DNA of 64,000 nucleotides, from NCBI RefSeq assembly GCF_002198095.1, contig NZ_NHMK01000008.1, forward strand, positions 58,600 to 122,599. The letters are read 5' to 3'. A program made the position numbers and the translations under genes. This document shows positions 27,997 to 38,157 of the stretch, piece after piece (position 1 is the first letter of the stretch; each line of letters begins with the position of its first letter). The notes below the pieces were generated by a model that ran no database searches, was not told where the DNA came from, and was given only the letters and a program-made list of their open reading frames with translations. The stretch comes from Deinococcus indicus (GTDB lineage: Bacteria > Deinococcota > Deinococci > Deinococcales > Deinococcaceae).

Positions 27997-28428
27997 TCAC
28001 TCCGGGGGGAGGGTCAGGGTCATCTCGTGCGGGCTGGCTACAAACCCCAGCCCGGCGTACAGCGGGCGGGCCATGTCGCTGCTGCCCAGGCTGACGCGCG
28101 TGACCCCGCGTGCCCGCAGCGCGTCCAGGCAGGCCCGGACCAGCGTGCGGGCGTGCCCGGCGCGGCGATGGTCCGGGTGCGTCCAGACGTTCACCACCCG
28201 CGCCCGCCACGGCTGCGGGTCACCGCGCGTGGGCCCCCAGTGCAGCAGCGTCACGCCCGCCCCGGCGATCACCTCTTTCCCACCCTCCAGCAGGAAGCCC
28301 AGGTACAGGCCCTCCCGGATCGCTCCCTCGACCCACGCGGCGTACGCGGGCCGCTCCGCGAGGTCGCGGGCGTCCGGGTAACGGTGCGCGGCAACGGTGG
28401 CGGCGTCGGCGGGCGTGACGGGGCGCAT
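27997..28428 (-). CDS. GNAT-family N-acetyltransferase
   Basis: 143 residues. The acetyl-CoA-binding motif A appears as VVNVWTHPDHRRAGHARTLVRACLDA (V-x4-RxxGxA form), followed by a motif-B-like end LYAGLGFVASPHEMTL. The substrate cannot be inferred. ATG 28428 has CAGACT 9 nt upstream. It is divergent from the DUF1697 gene. Confidence 0.85.
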   Translation of the reverse strand: MRPVTPADAATVAAHRYPDARDLAERPAYAAWVEGAIREGLYLGFLLEGGKEVIAGAGVTLLHWGPTRGDPQPWRARVVNVWTHPDHRRAGHARTLVRACLDALRARGVTRVSLGSSDMARPLYAGLGFVASPHEMTLTLPPE

Positions 28429-28483
28429 CAGGCCCCCAGTCTGCCGCACTTGGCGCCGCGAAAGTCTGGTAGAACGGCTGCAT

Positions 28484-29005
28484 ATGACCTTCGTGGCGCT
28501 GCTACACGCGGTGAACCTGGGAGCGCGGCGCAAGGTGCCCATGGCCGACCTGCGCGCCCTGCTGACCGGCCTGGGCCTGCGGGAGGTCCGCACGTACATC
28601 CAGAGCGGGAACGCCGTGTTCAGCGCGGACCCCGACCCGGCGCTGCGCGGGCGGCTGGAGGCGGCGCTTGAAGCGCAGTTCGGTTTCCCGGTCCCCGTGA
28701 CGCTCCGCACGGCGCACGGGTGGCAGGAGGCGGCCCGTGGCTGCCCCGCGCACCTGCGGGACGAGACGGTCGTGGTGGCGTTCCTGCGCGACCCGCCCGA
28801 CCCGGAACGCGTGGCGGCCCTGCACGCGCGGGACGTGACCCCGGAACGCTGGGAGGTGGTCGGCCAGCACCTGTACCAGACGGTTCCGGACGGCGTGCGG
28901 AACCTGCGACTGTCCGCCGCCGTGATCGAGCGGACGCTGGGCGTGGGCGTCACCGTCCGGAACGAACGGACCGTGCAGGCCATCGCAGCGATGCTGGACA
29001 CCTGA
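28484..29005 (+). CDS. DUF1697 family protein
   Basis: 173 residues, normal for DUF1697. The family signature VALLHAVNLGARRKVPMADLR, then GLREVRTYIQSGNAVF, is clear, and the C-terminal NLRLSAAVIERTLGV region fits. Biochemical function of the family is not established. ATG 28484 has TAGAAC 8 nt upstream. It lies just ahead of the EamA transporter gene. Confidence 0.88.
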   Translation: MTFVALLHAVNLGARRKVPMADLRALLTGLGLREVRTYIQSGNAVFSADPDPALRGRLEAALEAQFGFPVPVTLRTAHGWQEAARGCPAHLRDETVVVAFLRDPPDPERVAALHARDVTPERWEVVGQHLYQTVPDGVRNLRLSAAVIERTLGVGVTVRNERTVQAIAAMLDT

Positions 29006-29040
29006 GCTCCGGCGGGGACGTGGCTGGTTTAGCCTGCCCC

Positions 29041-29949
29041 ATGCCCCGCAAGTTCCCGCCCGCCGCGTTCCTGTCGGCCGCGCCGCTGCTGTTCGTGCTG
29101 CTCTGGAGCACCGGCTTCCTGGGCACCAAGGGCGCGGCCCGGAACGCCGACCCGTTCGCGTACCTGACGGTCCGGTTCGCCCTGGCGGCCCTGCTGATGC
29201 TGGCCCTGACGGCCGCGCTGCGCGCCCCGTGGCCCACGCGGGCGCAGGCGGGCCGGGCGGGCGTGACGGGTCTGCTGCTGCACGCCGGGTACCTGGGCGG
29301 CGTGACGACCGCCATCTGGCTGGGCCTCCCGGCGGGCGTGACGAGCGTGCTGGTGGGCGTGCAGCCCCTGCTGACGGGCCTGCTGTCCTGGCCGGTGCTG
29401 GGCGAACGGGTCACGCGGCCGCAGTGGGCGGGCCTGCTGCTGGGCTTCGTGGGCGTGCTGCTGGTCGTGGGCGGGCAGGGCATCGGGAGTCCGACGGGGG
29501 CCAGCCGCCCGGCGCTGCTAGCCGCCGCGTTCGCGCTGATCTGCACCACCGCCGGAACCCTCTACCAGCGCCGCGTGGGCGGCGACATGCCGCTGCTGGG
29601 CGGCACGGCCGCGCAGTACGTCGTCAGCGCCGCCGCCCTGGGGGCCGTCACGCTGGCACGCGGGGGCGGCGTGATCCACTGGAACGCGGAATTCATCGTG
29701 TCCCTCACGTGGCTGGTGCTGGTCCTGTCGGTCGGGGCGATCCTGCTGCTCATGCGCCTGCTTCGCGACCTGCCCGCCGCGCGCGTGAACAGCCTCTTCT
29801 ACCTCGTGCCGCCGCTGGCCGTGCTGGAAAGCTGGGTGCTGTACGGCGAACGCCTCAGCGCCCTGTCATTGGGCGGTCTGCTGCTGTGCGTGGCAGGCGT
29901 GGCCCTCGCCGCCCGGCAACCCACCGCGCCCCCACCGCGTACTGCCTGA
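29041..29949 (+). CDS. EamA/DMT-family transporter
   Basis: 302 residues with ten predicted hydrophobic helices in two EamA repeats (helices begin near FVLLWSTGFLGTKGAAR and near LLAAAFALICTTAGTLY). Members export amino acids, sugars or metabolites across the inner membrane; the substrate here is unknown. ATG 29041 is preceded by a TTAGCC hexamer. The stop is one base before the next gene's ATG, so the two are probably co-transcribed. Confidence 0.88.
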   Translation: MPRKFPPAAFLSAAPLLFVLLWSTGFLGTKGAARNADPFAYLTVRFALAALLMLALTAALRAPWPTRAQAGRAGVTGLLLHAGYLGGVTTAIWLGLPAGVTSVLVGVQPLLTGLLSWPVLGERVTRPQWAGLLLGFVGVLLVVGGQGIGSPTGASRPALLAAAFALICTTAGTLYQRRVGGDMPLLGGTAAQYVVSAAALGAVTLARGGGVIHWNAEFIVSLTWLVLVLSVGAILLLMRLLRDLPAARVNSLFYLVPPLAVLESWVLYGERLSALSLGGLLLCVAGVALAARQPTAPPPRTA

Positions 29950-29950
29950 C

Positions 29951-30454
29951 ATGAGCGAACTGAACGGACGGATCGGCGGCGTCACCCAGGGCTACGACCT
30001 GCGCGCCGACTGGAACGGCGAACGACTGGACGGCCGCATCGGCGGGACCTTCCAGGGCAAGGACATCCGGCTCACGGTCCGCGCCGGGGATGTGGACGGC
30101 CGCATCGGCGGCACCTTCGCCGGCTTCGACGCCGACGGCGACGTGACCCCCCAGAGCGTCAGCGTGCGCCTCGGCGGCCTCATTGATGGCGACGACGTTC
30201 ACCTCCAGATCAGCGGCGACCGCGTCCGGGGCCGCTACTCCGGCCGCATCGACGGCAAGACCGTGGACCTGCACGTCAGCGGCGAACGCCTGCACGGCCG
30301 CATCGGCGGCGTACTGGACGGCAAGGACGTGAACCTCACTCTGAACGGCGTGCCCACCGAGGTCGCCGCGCTGGCCGCCGTCTGCGCGTACAAGGCCCTC
30401 GAAGACCAGCAGGCGCACGACGCCTCCGCCACCAGCAGCGGGAGTCCCTCCTAG
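29951..30454 (+). CDS. protein built from six 22-residue GRIGG repeats
   Basis: 167 residues, no named family recognised. Residues about 4-135 consist of six tandem copies of roughly 22 residues with consensus LDGRIGG-x3-GKDV-L-x3-G, starting at LNGRIGG, LDGRIGG, VDGRIGG, VSVRLGG, VRGRYSG and LHGRIGG. The alternation of small, polar and hydrophobic residues suggests a beta-solenoid or a stack of beta hairpins. There is no signal peptide, so it is probably cytoplasmic. The last 30 residues are helical then Ser/Thr-rich. It follows the EamA gene by one base and overlaps the convergent metalloprotease gene by four. Confidence 0.78.
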   Translation: MSELNGRIGGVTQGYDLRADWNGERLDGRIGGTFQGKDIRLTVRAGDVDGRIGGTFAGFDADGDVTPQSVSVRLGGLIDGDDVHLQISGDRVRGRYSGRIDGKTVDLHVSGERLHGRIGGVLDGKDVNLTLNGVPTEVAALAAVCAYKALEDQQAHDASATSSGSPS

Positions 30455-31098
30455 CAGAAGACGTCGCCCGCTGCGGTCAGAACGGTCGCGGCAGGCGTAT
30501 CGACGTGATCCCGAGCGGTCCCCCCGAGGCGTTTCAGGGCTTGGCCGACCAGTTCGAATCCCAGGGTGTACCCGGCCCAGCGGGGCAGGCCGTGTGCCCC
30601 GGACCCGTAGAACCACGCCTCGAACCCGAAGTCGGTCGTCTGGAGCAGCGGCCGCGCCCTCTGCCACAGGGCGGCCCGGTCGATACGGGCCTGCGCGTAA
30701 GGGGGTGCCTGCCCGGCCCGCTCGGTCCGTTCGTGGTGCTGGGCGATGCCCTCGGTGACCAGCACTTCCAGCAGGGTGCGGCCGTAACCGGGACCGCGCC
30801 AGCGGCGGGCGTGATGAAGTTCATGGGCCAGCGTGGCGGGCAGTTCGGCGCGCCAACCGGGCAGAAACTCCGGGTTCTCCGGACTGACCGTCAGTTCCAC
30901 GTACGACCCCGTGGGCGCGAATCCGTGAATCCCGGTTTCCGGCAGGCCCCAGGGCAGCACCCGCAGGGCCACGTCCACGCCGGTCAGACCCAGCGGGGCG
31001 GTGTGGCGTTGCAGGGTCGCCTCCAGCACATGCCTCATCTCGTCCGCCAGGGGCGAAGGCAGGGTCCCGGCTGCGTTCATGACATGCAGGACGCTCAT
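30451..31098 (-). CDS. DUF2268-like putative zinc metalloprotease
   Basis: 215 residues. The HEXXH zinc motif is HELHH at 92-96, and a downstream Glu in VTEGIAQHHE fits the third ligand of gluzincin-like enzymes. The pattern ATLAHELHHARRW and the W..R.....LLQTTDFGFEAWFYG region resemble DUF2268. There is no signal peptide. A good ribosome binding site (AGGAGG) is about 13 nt upstream, within the gap after the membrane-protein gene, with which it likely forms an operon. Confidence 0.78.
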   Translation of the reverse strand: MSVLHVMNAAGTLPSPLADEMRHVLEATLQRHTAPLGLTGVDVALRVLPWGLPETGIHGFAPTGSYVELTVSPENPEFLPGWRAELPATLAHELHHARRWRGPGYGRTLLEVLVTEGIAQHHERTERAGQAPPYAQARIDRAALWQRARPLLQTTDFGFEAWFYGSGAHGLPRWAGYTLGFELVGQALKRLGGTARDHVDTPAATVLTAAGDVFC

Positions 31099-31120
31099 CG
31101 CTGCTGTCTTTCCTCCTGGC

Positions 31121-31468
31121 TTACTCGCTGCCCTCCTTGCGGCGCAGCAGGAAGAATCCGGCGGCGCTGCCCAGGGCGAGCAGGACGGCGGGCGCGCCGA
31201 TGGCCCAGCTGGCGGTGCCGGCGAGGGCAGTCGTGAGGCCCAGAATGCCGAGGATCCAGCCGCAGGCGAGCAGGGCGAAGGTGGTCCAGGGGAGGCGGCT
31301 GATGGTCAGCAGGGTCAGGGGCAGGAACGCGGCGCCGAGCAGGGTGCGGACGCTGCCGCTGGTCTGGAGGTCGGCGGTGGCGGCGGCGAGTGCCCAGACG
31401 GTCAGTGCGGCGACGGGGATCAGCAGCAGCGTGGCGGCGGGGCTGGTGGGTGTCCGGGTGCTGGTCAT
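31121..31468 (-). CDS. small integral membrane protein
   Basis: 115 residues with four hydrophobic helices (about 11-30, 41-58, 64-80, 86-106) and a charged end RRKEG. No family recognised. ATG 31468 is chosen because upstream codons read as Arg-rich non-membrane sequence. It precedes the DUF2268-like gene by 22 bp. Confidence 0.65.
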   Translation of the reverse strand: MTSTRTPTSPAATLLLIPVAALTVWALAAATADLQTSGSVRTLLGAAFLPLTLLTISRLPWTTFALLACGWILGILGLTTALAGTASWAIGAPAVLLALGSAAGFFLLRRKEGSE

Positions 31469-31596
31469 GCGGTCAGCGTAGTGGGTGGCGATCCGGTCTG
31501 CACGCGAGGTTGCGGCTTCCGGGCGGGCGCGGCGGTGGGGGATTCCCAGCAAGCCGCACATTCCCGCGTGTGGGCGCGTGGTACGTTCCGCGCATC

Positions 31597-33048
31597 ATGA
31601 CCGTGACTGCGAAGGCGAGGACGTTGGGAGAACTGCTTCAGACCGAAGGGTACGCCGGGCGCGCGCCGTTCGACGGGAAGATCCGCCTGGTGCAGGACGA
31701 GGTGCGGGAGAACCTGACCCGCAAGTTGCGGAGCGGCGAGGAGCTGTTCCCCGGTGTGGTCGGGTACGACGACACGGTGATTCCGCAGCTGGTGAACGCG
31801 CTGCTGGCGCGGCAGAACTTCATTCTGCTGGGGCTGCGCGGGCAGGCGAAGAGCCGGATTCTGCGGGCCATCACGGACCTGCTGGACCCGGAAGTGCCGG
31901 TCATTGCGGGCGTGGACATGCCGGACGACGTGCTGAACCCGGTGGGTGCCGAGGGCCGCGCGCTGCTGGAGGCACACGGGCTGGACCTGCCGATCCGCTG
32001 GCTGCCGCGCGCCGACCGGTACGTGGAGAAGCTGGCGACGCCGGACGTGACGGTCGCGGACCTCGTGGGGGACGTGGACCCGATCAAGGCGGCGCGTCTG
32101 GGCACCAGCCTGGGCGACGTGCGCAGCATGCATTTCGGGCTGCTGCCGCGCGCGAACCGGGGGATCTTCGCGGTGAACGAACTGGCGGACCTGTCCCCGA
32201 AGGTGCAGGTGGCGCTGTTCAACATCCTTCAGGAGGGGGACGTGCAGATCAAGGGCTACCCGATCCGGCTGGAGCTGGACGTGATGCTGGTCTTCAGCGC
32301 GAACCCCGAGGATTACACGGCGCGCGGGAAGATCGTCACTCCGCTCAAGGACCGCATCGGGTCAGAGATCCGCACGCACTACCCGACGGACGTGCGACTG
32401 GGCATGGACATCACGGCGCAGGAGGCCGCGCGGGCCGAGGGCGTGATCGTGCCGCCGTTCATCGCGGAACTGATCGAGGAGATCGCATTCCAGGCGCGTG
32501 AGGACGGCCGCGTGGACAAGCTGAGCGGCGTGTCGCAGCGCCTGCCGATCTCGCTGATGGAGGTCGCCGCCGCGAACGCCGAGCGCCGCAGCCTGATGGC
32601 CGGGGACGCGCCGGTGGTGCGGGTCAGTGACGTGTACGCGGGCCTGCCGGCCATCACGGGCAAGATGGAACTGGAGTACGAGGGCGAACTCAAGGGTGCG
32701 GACAACGTGGCCCGCGACGTGATCCGCAAGGCGGCGGGGGCCGTGTACGCCCGGCACTACGGCAGCGCGAACACCCGCGACCTGGAGAAATGGTTCGAGG
32801 CCGGGAACGTGTTCCGCTTCCCGCAGGGTGGCGACAGCGCTGCCGCGCTGAAGGCGGCGGGCGAGGTGCCGGGCCTGACCGACCTGACCGCCGAGGTCGC
32901 CGCGAGCAGCGACGACGCCGTGCGCGTGTCGGCCGCCGAGTTCATCCTGGAGGGCCTGTATGGCCGCAAGAAACTCTCACGCGCCGAGGAACTGTACGCC
33001 GCGCCGGAAGCCGAGACGCGCCAGCAGCGCGGCGGCCGCTGGAACTGA
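31597..33048 (+). CDS. AAA+ ATPase of the MoxR/magnesium-chelatase class
   Basis: 483 residues. Walker A is GLRGQAKS (from Gly79), Walker B is in [16 protein letters not shown], sensor 1 is [15 protein letters not shown] and an Arg-finger region is in [14 protein letters not shown]. These ATPases usually remodel a client together with a VWA-domain partner encoded next door, but none lies here. The C-terminal ~110 residues form a helical lid and a polar tail. ATG 31597 has TACGTT 9 nt upstream. Its TGA stop (33046-33048) is the target triplet of element copy G. Confidence 0.88.
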   Translation: MTVTAKARTLGELLQTEGYAGRAPFDGKIRLVQDEVRENLTRKLRSGEELFPGVVGYDDTVIPQLVNALLARQNFILLGLRGQAKSRILRAITDLLDPEVPVIAGVDMPDDVLNPVGAEGRALLEAHGLDLPIRWLPRADRYVEKLATPDVTVADLVGDVDPIKAARLGTSLGDVRSMHFGLLPRANRGIFAVNELADLSPKVQVALFNILQEGDVQIKGYPIRLELDVMLVFSANPEDYTARGKIVTPLKDRIGSEIRTHYPTDVRLGMDITAQEAARAEGVIVPPFIAELIEEIAFQAREDGRVDKLSGVSQRLPISLMEVAAANAERRSLMAGDAPVVRVSDVYAGLPAITGKMELEYEGELKGADNVARDVIRKAAGAVYARHYGSANTRDLEKWFEAGNVFRFPQGGDSAAALKAAGEVPGLTDLTAEVAASSDDAVRVSAAEFILEGLYGRKKLSRAEELYAAPEAETRQQRGGRWN

Positions 33049-33206
33049 ACCGGACTCCGATTGGAAGGGCTGCAAAGCTCCTTCAATCCGAGCGGATGCG
33101 ACTCGTAGAGCTGCCTCGCAGAGTGGGAGCGGAACGGGTTCCGGGCGTGGAGCCAGCAATCCGGTGAAGTTCCGGATTGCTGGCGAAACAGACGGAATCC
33201 GTATGA
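33046..33206. repeat. dispersed palindromic element, copy G (full)
   Basis: Core 33049-33203 (155 bp) begins ACCGGACTCCG and ends GGAATCCGTA, flanked by TGA on both sides (33046-33048 and 33204-33206). The left TGA is the stop codon of the AAA+ gene. Hairpins AAGGGCT/AGCTCCTT and AATCCGG/TTCCGGATT are kept. Confidence 0.88.
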
Positions 33207-33302
33207 GACAGCAGGCGAACCGCAGGAAGTGGGGAGTGGATCGGGGCGGGCGTCCCATCCGCTCCCCACTGTCCGTGTCCCTCTTCCTATTACGCTGGGG
33301 GT

Positions 33303-34034
33303 ATGCTCTCCCCTGTTCTGGCTGATCTGATCGGGTTTCACGCGCCGCTGTCGGTCGTGCAGCGCGAGCAGGGGGGCGCGGTGACGCTCCTGACGCCCGG
33401 CGTGAACGTGCTGGCGCTGAACGCGACGTTCCTGCCGGGTGATGTAACCGGGGTGGATCTGCGGGACGTGCAGGACTGGCATGAGGGGCAGGGGCTGCCG
33501 CCGCTGATGGCCTGGGCGGGCGGCGAGGTTCCGGCGGGCCTGACGGTGCGGGAGGTCGCGCGGGTGAGGGTGGGCCGCTGGTCCGGTCGGCCGGACCCAC
33601 TGGACGCCCCGGCGGGCGAGCAGGTGGTGGTCGAGCAGGTGGGCCGCCTGCACCTGAGCGCGTGGGCGGGGGCGCTATGCGCGGCGCACGGCACGCCAGG
33701 GTGGGCGGCGGGGCTGGCGCGGCAACTGGCAGGACCGCTGGAGGCCGCTGCCGGGCCTGGGACTGCCGGGGCTTTCGCGCTGCTGATGGCGTACCGGGAC
33801 GGGCAGCCGGTCGGGTCGCTGCTGTGGCAGGCGCGCGGGGCGGGCGGCGCGGCGCACCTGTGGGGCGCGGCCGACACCGGGGCGGGCGTGGCGCTGCTGA
33901 ACGCGGCGGCGGGGCTGGGCGAGGACCTGACGGTCACGCTGCCCGGCGCAGGCGAGTGGGACGGGCCGCCACTGGCCGGGGAGACCAGCGTGCAGTACGG
34001 TCTGCTGACGCCCGGAACGGACGCACAGGGCTGA
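33303..34034 (+). CDS. hypothetical protein, possibly Deinococcus-specific
   Basis: 243 residues. No signal peptide or membrane segment; no domain I can name with confidence. Overall layout is two alpha/beta halves, the second with AFALLMAYRDGQPVGSLLW and HLWGAADTGAGVALLNAAAG, which slightly recalls an acetyltransferase beta-hairpin and helix but lacks the acetyl-CoA loop. TACGCT lies 6 nt before the ATG, supporting expression. Confidence 0.68.
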   Translation: MLSPVLADLIGFHAPLSVVQREQGGAVTLLTPGVNVLALNATFLPGDVTGVDLRDVQDWHEGQGLPPLMAWAGGEVPAGLTVREVARVRVGRWSGRPDPLDAPAGEQVVVEQVGRLHLSAWAGALCAAHGTPGWAAGLARQLAGPLEAAAGPGTAGAFALLMAYRDGQPVGSLLWQARGAGGAAHLWGAADTGAGVALLNAAAGLGEDLTVTLPGAGEWDGPPLAGETSVQYGLLTPGTDAQG

Positions 34035-34242
34035 GGCTGGTGGGAACAGATCTGTCGCCACCCCCATGAGCTTCCCATGAGAGGTGGGTACCTGTGGCTG
34101 GCAAACGCGAGGGAACCGCCCGCAGTCTGTGAAATTCTCCTCACTGGGCGGGGGGTCAGCACCCCCGCCACCGCACAGGCCAGATGAGAAATGAGAAAGG
34201 TTTCCTCATGGTAAAGAGACTTCGGCACGTTCTAATGCCTTC
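34035..34242 (+). promoter_or_regulatory. structured upstream region of the CAP-domain lipoprotein gene
   Basis: 208 bp without a gene. It contains a perfect 8-bp GC hairpin (GGCGGGGG/CCCCCGCC, about 34147-34169), a second inverted repeat ending TTTCCTCAT (about 34184-34209), and TCTAAT 6 nt before the ATG, which would make the mRNA leaderless. The hairpins may therefore act on DNA or belong to a longer alternative transcript. No riboswitch could be assigned. Confidence 0.4.
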
Positions 34243-35067
34243 ATGCTCCCCCACCCCCTGCGCGGCGCCAGTGTCGCCCTGCTGATCCTGATCCTCAGCG
34301 CCTGCGGCGGCACTGGCGGCACCGGCAGCGCCCCCACCCCGACCGACCCGGCCGGAAACGTCAGCGACACGCTCTCGCCGCAGGGCGTCGCCAGCCCCGT
34401 CACCCTGACGCTGGGGCAGCCCACGCAACTGACCGTCACGGTCGGCGGCCGCGCCCCGGCACCCGGTCAGCTCGTGTGGACCACCAGCAACGCGGCGGTC
34501 GCCACGGTCACGCAGACCGGACTGGTCACGCCCGTGGGGAGCGGGAACGCCACCGTCCGCGCCGCCCTGAGCAGCAACGCGGCGGCGTTCATCGACTTCC
34601 CGCTGACCGTCCGCGCCGCCGCGCCCGCACCGACCCCCGCTCCCACCCCGGCGCCCGGCACGGGCTTCGCGCAGCAGGTGCTGGACCTCGTGAACGCCGC
34701 CCGCGCGCAGGGCCGCACCTGCGGGGCCACCGCCTACGCCGCCGCGCCCGCCCTGACCCTGAACGCGCAGCTGGGTCAGGCCGCGCAGGACCACGCCGCC
34801 GACATGGCCGCCCAGAACTACTTCAGCCATACGAGCAAGGACGGCCGCACCGCCGGGCAACGCATCGCCGCCGCCGGGTACGCCTACCGCACCTGGGGCG
34901 AGAACATCGCCGCCGGGCAGGTCACCGCCGCGCAGGTCATGGACGGCTGGCTGAAAAGCGAGGGGCACTGCAAGAACATCATGAACGCCGGCTTCCGGGA
35001 ACTAGGCGTCGGGTACGCGACCAGCACCTCCGGGCCGTACTGGGTTCAGGACTTCGGCACCCGCTGA
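34243..35067 (+). CDS. CAP/SCP-domain lipoprotein with Ig-like (BIG2-type) domain
   Basis: 274 residues. Lipobox ILSAC places Cys21 at the mature N-terminus. Residues about 45-120 have a bacterial Ig-like pattern (LGQPTQLTVTVGG, WTTSNAAVATVTQTGLVTP). A Pro/Thr/Ala linker (about 125-140) leads to a CAP domain (QQVLDLVNAARAQG to the end) with the usual HTSKDG, WGENIAAG and GHCKNIMNAGFRELGVGYA motifs; two Cys may form a disulfide. CAP proteins of bacteria are secreted or surface proteins of mostly unknown function. TCTAAT lies 6 nt before the ATG. Confidence 0.88.
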   Translation: MLPHPLRGASVALLILILSACGGTGGTGSAPTPTDPAGNVSDTLSPQGVASPVTLTLGQPTQLTVTVGGRAPAPGQLVWTTSNAAVATVTQTGLVTPVGSGNATVRAALSSNAAAFIDFPLTVRAAAPAPTPAPTPAPGTGFAQQVLDLVNAARAQGRTCGATAYAAAPALTLNAQLGQAAQDHAADMAAQNYFSHTSKDGRTAGQRIAAAGYAYRTWGENIAAGQVTAAQVMDGWLKSEGHCKNIMNAGFRELGVGYATSTSGPYWVQDFGTR

Positions 35068-35078
35068 AGCACGCAACG

Positions 35079-35116
35079 AGAGGAGGGGGAGGCCGGTCGC
35101 AGCCTCCCCCTCCTCT
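35079..35116. terminator. bidirectional hairpin between CAP gene and msrB
   Basis: A 15-bp perfect inverted repeat (35079-35093, 35102-35116) lies between the convergent gene ends. Confidence 0.75.
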
Positions 35117-35126
35117 GTTCTGATCC

Positions 35127-35579
35127 TTACCCGAACAGCGCCCGGTACTCGCCGTACCCCTGCGCGTCCAGTTCCGACACCGGCACGAAGCGCATGGCAG
35201 CCGAATTGATGCAGTAGCGCAGCCCCCCGTGCTCCTGCGGGCCGTCCGGGAAGACGTGCCCCAGGTGCGAGTCCGCCACCGCCGAGCGGACCTCGGTGCG
35301 CGCGTACCCGATCTTGTAATCGGTGTTCTCGGTCAGCGTCACGCTGGGAATCGGGCGGGTGAAGCTGGGCCAGCCGCACCCCGCGTCGTACTTGTCGAGG
35401 CTGGAGAACAGCGGCTCGCCACTCACGACATCCACGTAGATGCCTTCTTCCGTGTGATCCCAGTACTCCCCGGTGTAGGCCCGCTCGGTGCCCTCGTGCT
35501 GGGTCACGCTGTACTGCATGGGCGTCAGGCGCTCGCGCAGCTCGGCATCGGACGGTTTCACGAACGGCTTGTCAGTCAT
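35127..35579 (-). CDS. msrB: peptide methionine-(R)-S-oxide reductase MsrB
   Basis: 150 residues. It repairs methionine R-sulfoxide in proteins. The catalytic Cys123 is in [13 protein letters not shown], and GHVFPDGP and SFTRPI are family blocks. The Cys in AGCGWPSF can serve in resolving the sulfenic acid. The four zinc-binding Cys of many MsrB proteins are absent, as in the metal-free subgroup. TAGACT lies 6 nt before the ATG. Confidence 0.93.
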   Translation of the reverse strand: MTDKPFVKPSDAELRERLTPMQYSVTQHEGTERAYTGEYWDHTEEGIYVDVVSGEPLFSSLDKYDAGCGWPSFTRPIPSVTLTENTDYKIGYARTEVRSAVADSHLGHVFPDGPQEHGGLRYCINSAAMRFVPVSELDAQGYGEYRALFG

Positions 35580-35685
35580 GGGAGCAGTCTAGGCGCAGCG
35601 GGACGCCGGGACGGTGACCGAACGTAGGAAGTGGTGAGCGGGTCGGGGCCAGCGTCCCCCCCACTCACCACACCCCGCACGTCCC

Positions 35686-37248
<1,563 letters not shown>

Positions 37249-37254
37249 GCCCGC

Positions 37255-37260
37255 ATGGTA
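37255..37260 (-). promoter_or_regulatory. -10 hexamer of pccB
   Basis: TACCAT on the minus strand, 6 nt before the pccB ATG. The layout matches the leaderless promoters of other genes here. No good -35 is seen. Confidence 0.5.
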
Positions 37261-37308
37261 TCCAAACGCGCGTTAGGCACCCGCGTGACCGGGCCGGGGA
37301 CAGAGGGC

Positions 37309-37460
37309 GGATGGCGGATGGCGGATGGCGGATGGTGGATGGTGGATGGTGGATGGTGGATGGTGGATGGTGGATGGTGGATGGTGGATGGTGGATGGTG
37401 GATGGTGGATGGTGGATGGTGGATGGTGGATGGTGGATGGTGGATGGTGGATGGTGGATG
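37309..37460 (+). repeat. GGATGGT heptamer tandem array (about 21.7 units)
   Basis: Units of 7 bp: the first three read GGATGGC, the rest GGATGGT without interruption. The tail GATCAACAGCGTCTGC resembles the sequence after the short GATGG run near 1571-1605. It lies between xpt and pccB. The unit is G-rich on the plus strand, so slipped-strand copy number change and G-rich secondary structure are both plausible. Confidence 0.95.
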
Positions 37461-37522
37461 ATCAACAGCGTCTGCGCGACCCCACCTCCACTGTCAAGCC
37501 CCACCCACTGCCCACTGCCCTC

Positions 37523-38104
37523 TTACCTTCCCGCTTCGACCTCGATGCCGTCCGCCTCGCTCATGCGGACGATGTTCGCCAGGGTGTGGATGGGCACGTT
37601 CAGGTCGGCGAGTTTCGCGCGGCCATCCTCGAACTGCTTTTCCACGACGCAGCCGATGCCCAGCAGCTCGGCGCCGCTGACCTCGATCATGCCCGCCAGC
37701 GCCCGCAACGTGCCGCCGGACGCCAGGAAATCGTCGATCACGACCACGCGATCCCCAGCCCCCAGGAATTCGCTGCTGATGAACAGGTCCACCACGCCGC
37801 CCTTGGTACGGCTGACGGACTGCGCCGTGAACGCCGGTTCCTTCATGGTGACGGGTTTCTTCTTGCGGGCGTACACCATCGGCACGCCCAGCACCATGGC
37901 CGTCGCGATGGCAGGCGCGATGCCGCTGACCTCGATGGTCACGATCTTGCCGGGATTCAGCGGCGCGAAGTGCGCGGCGAACACCTCGCCCATCTCGCGC
38001 GTCAGGTGCGGCAGCAGCTGATGGTTCACCAGTCCGTCCACCTTGAGAATCCCACCGGGAAGAACCTCACCCTGCTGCCGAATCGCGTCCACGAGTGCCT
38101 GCAT
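37523..38104 (-). CDS. xpt: xanthine phosphoribosyltransferase
   Basis: 193 residues. Converts xanthine and PRPP to XMP in purine salvage. The PRPP-binding motif [19 protein letters not shown] and the N-terminal [14 protein letters not shown] region are typical of Xpt. The ATG at 38104 is chosen over an in-frame GTG at 38125 because TACACT (38112-38117) lies 7 nt upstream of it; the longer form would run through the promoter. Confidence 0.92.
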   Translation of the reverse strand: MQALVDAIRQQGEVLPGGILKVDGLVNHQLLPHLTREMGEVFAAHFAPLNPGKIVTIEVSGIAPAIATAMVLGVPMVYARKKKPVTMKEPAFTAQSVSRTKGGVVDLFISSEFLGAGDRVVVIDDFLASGGTLRALAGMIEVSGAELLGIGCVVEKQFEDGRAKLADLNVPIHTLANIVRMSEADGIEVEAGR

Positions 38105-38111
38105 GCCCCGG

Positions 38112-38117
38112 AGTGTA
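38112..38117 (-). promoter_or_regulatory. -10 hexamer that decides the xpt start
   Basis: TACACT on the minus strand, 7 nt before ATG 38104. Confidence 0.55.
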
Positions 38118-38157
38118 CCCGCCACCTGACGGATGCGGGGCGGGCACCCTGGGCAGC

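Noticed and set aside
34035..34242. c-di-AMP, cobalamin or manganese riboswitch
   Set aside because: Only short fragments resemble any consensus; the leaderless hexamer makes a riboswitch unlikely.
37309..37460. CRISPR array
   Set aside because: Units are 7 bp and contiguous, with no spacers and no cas genes.
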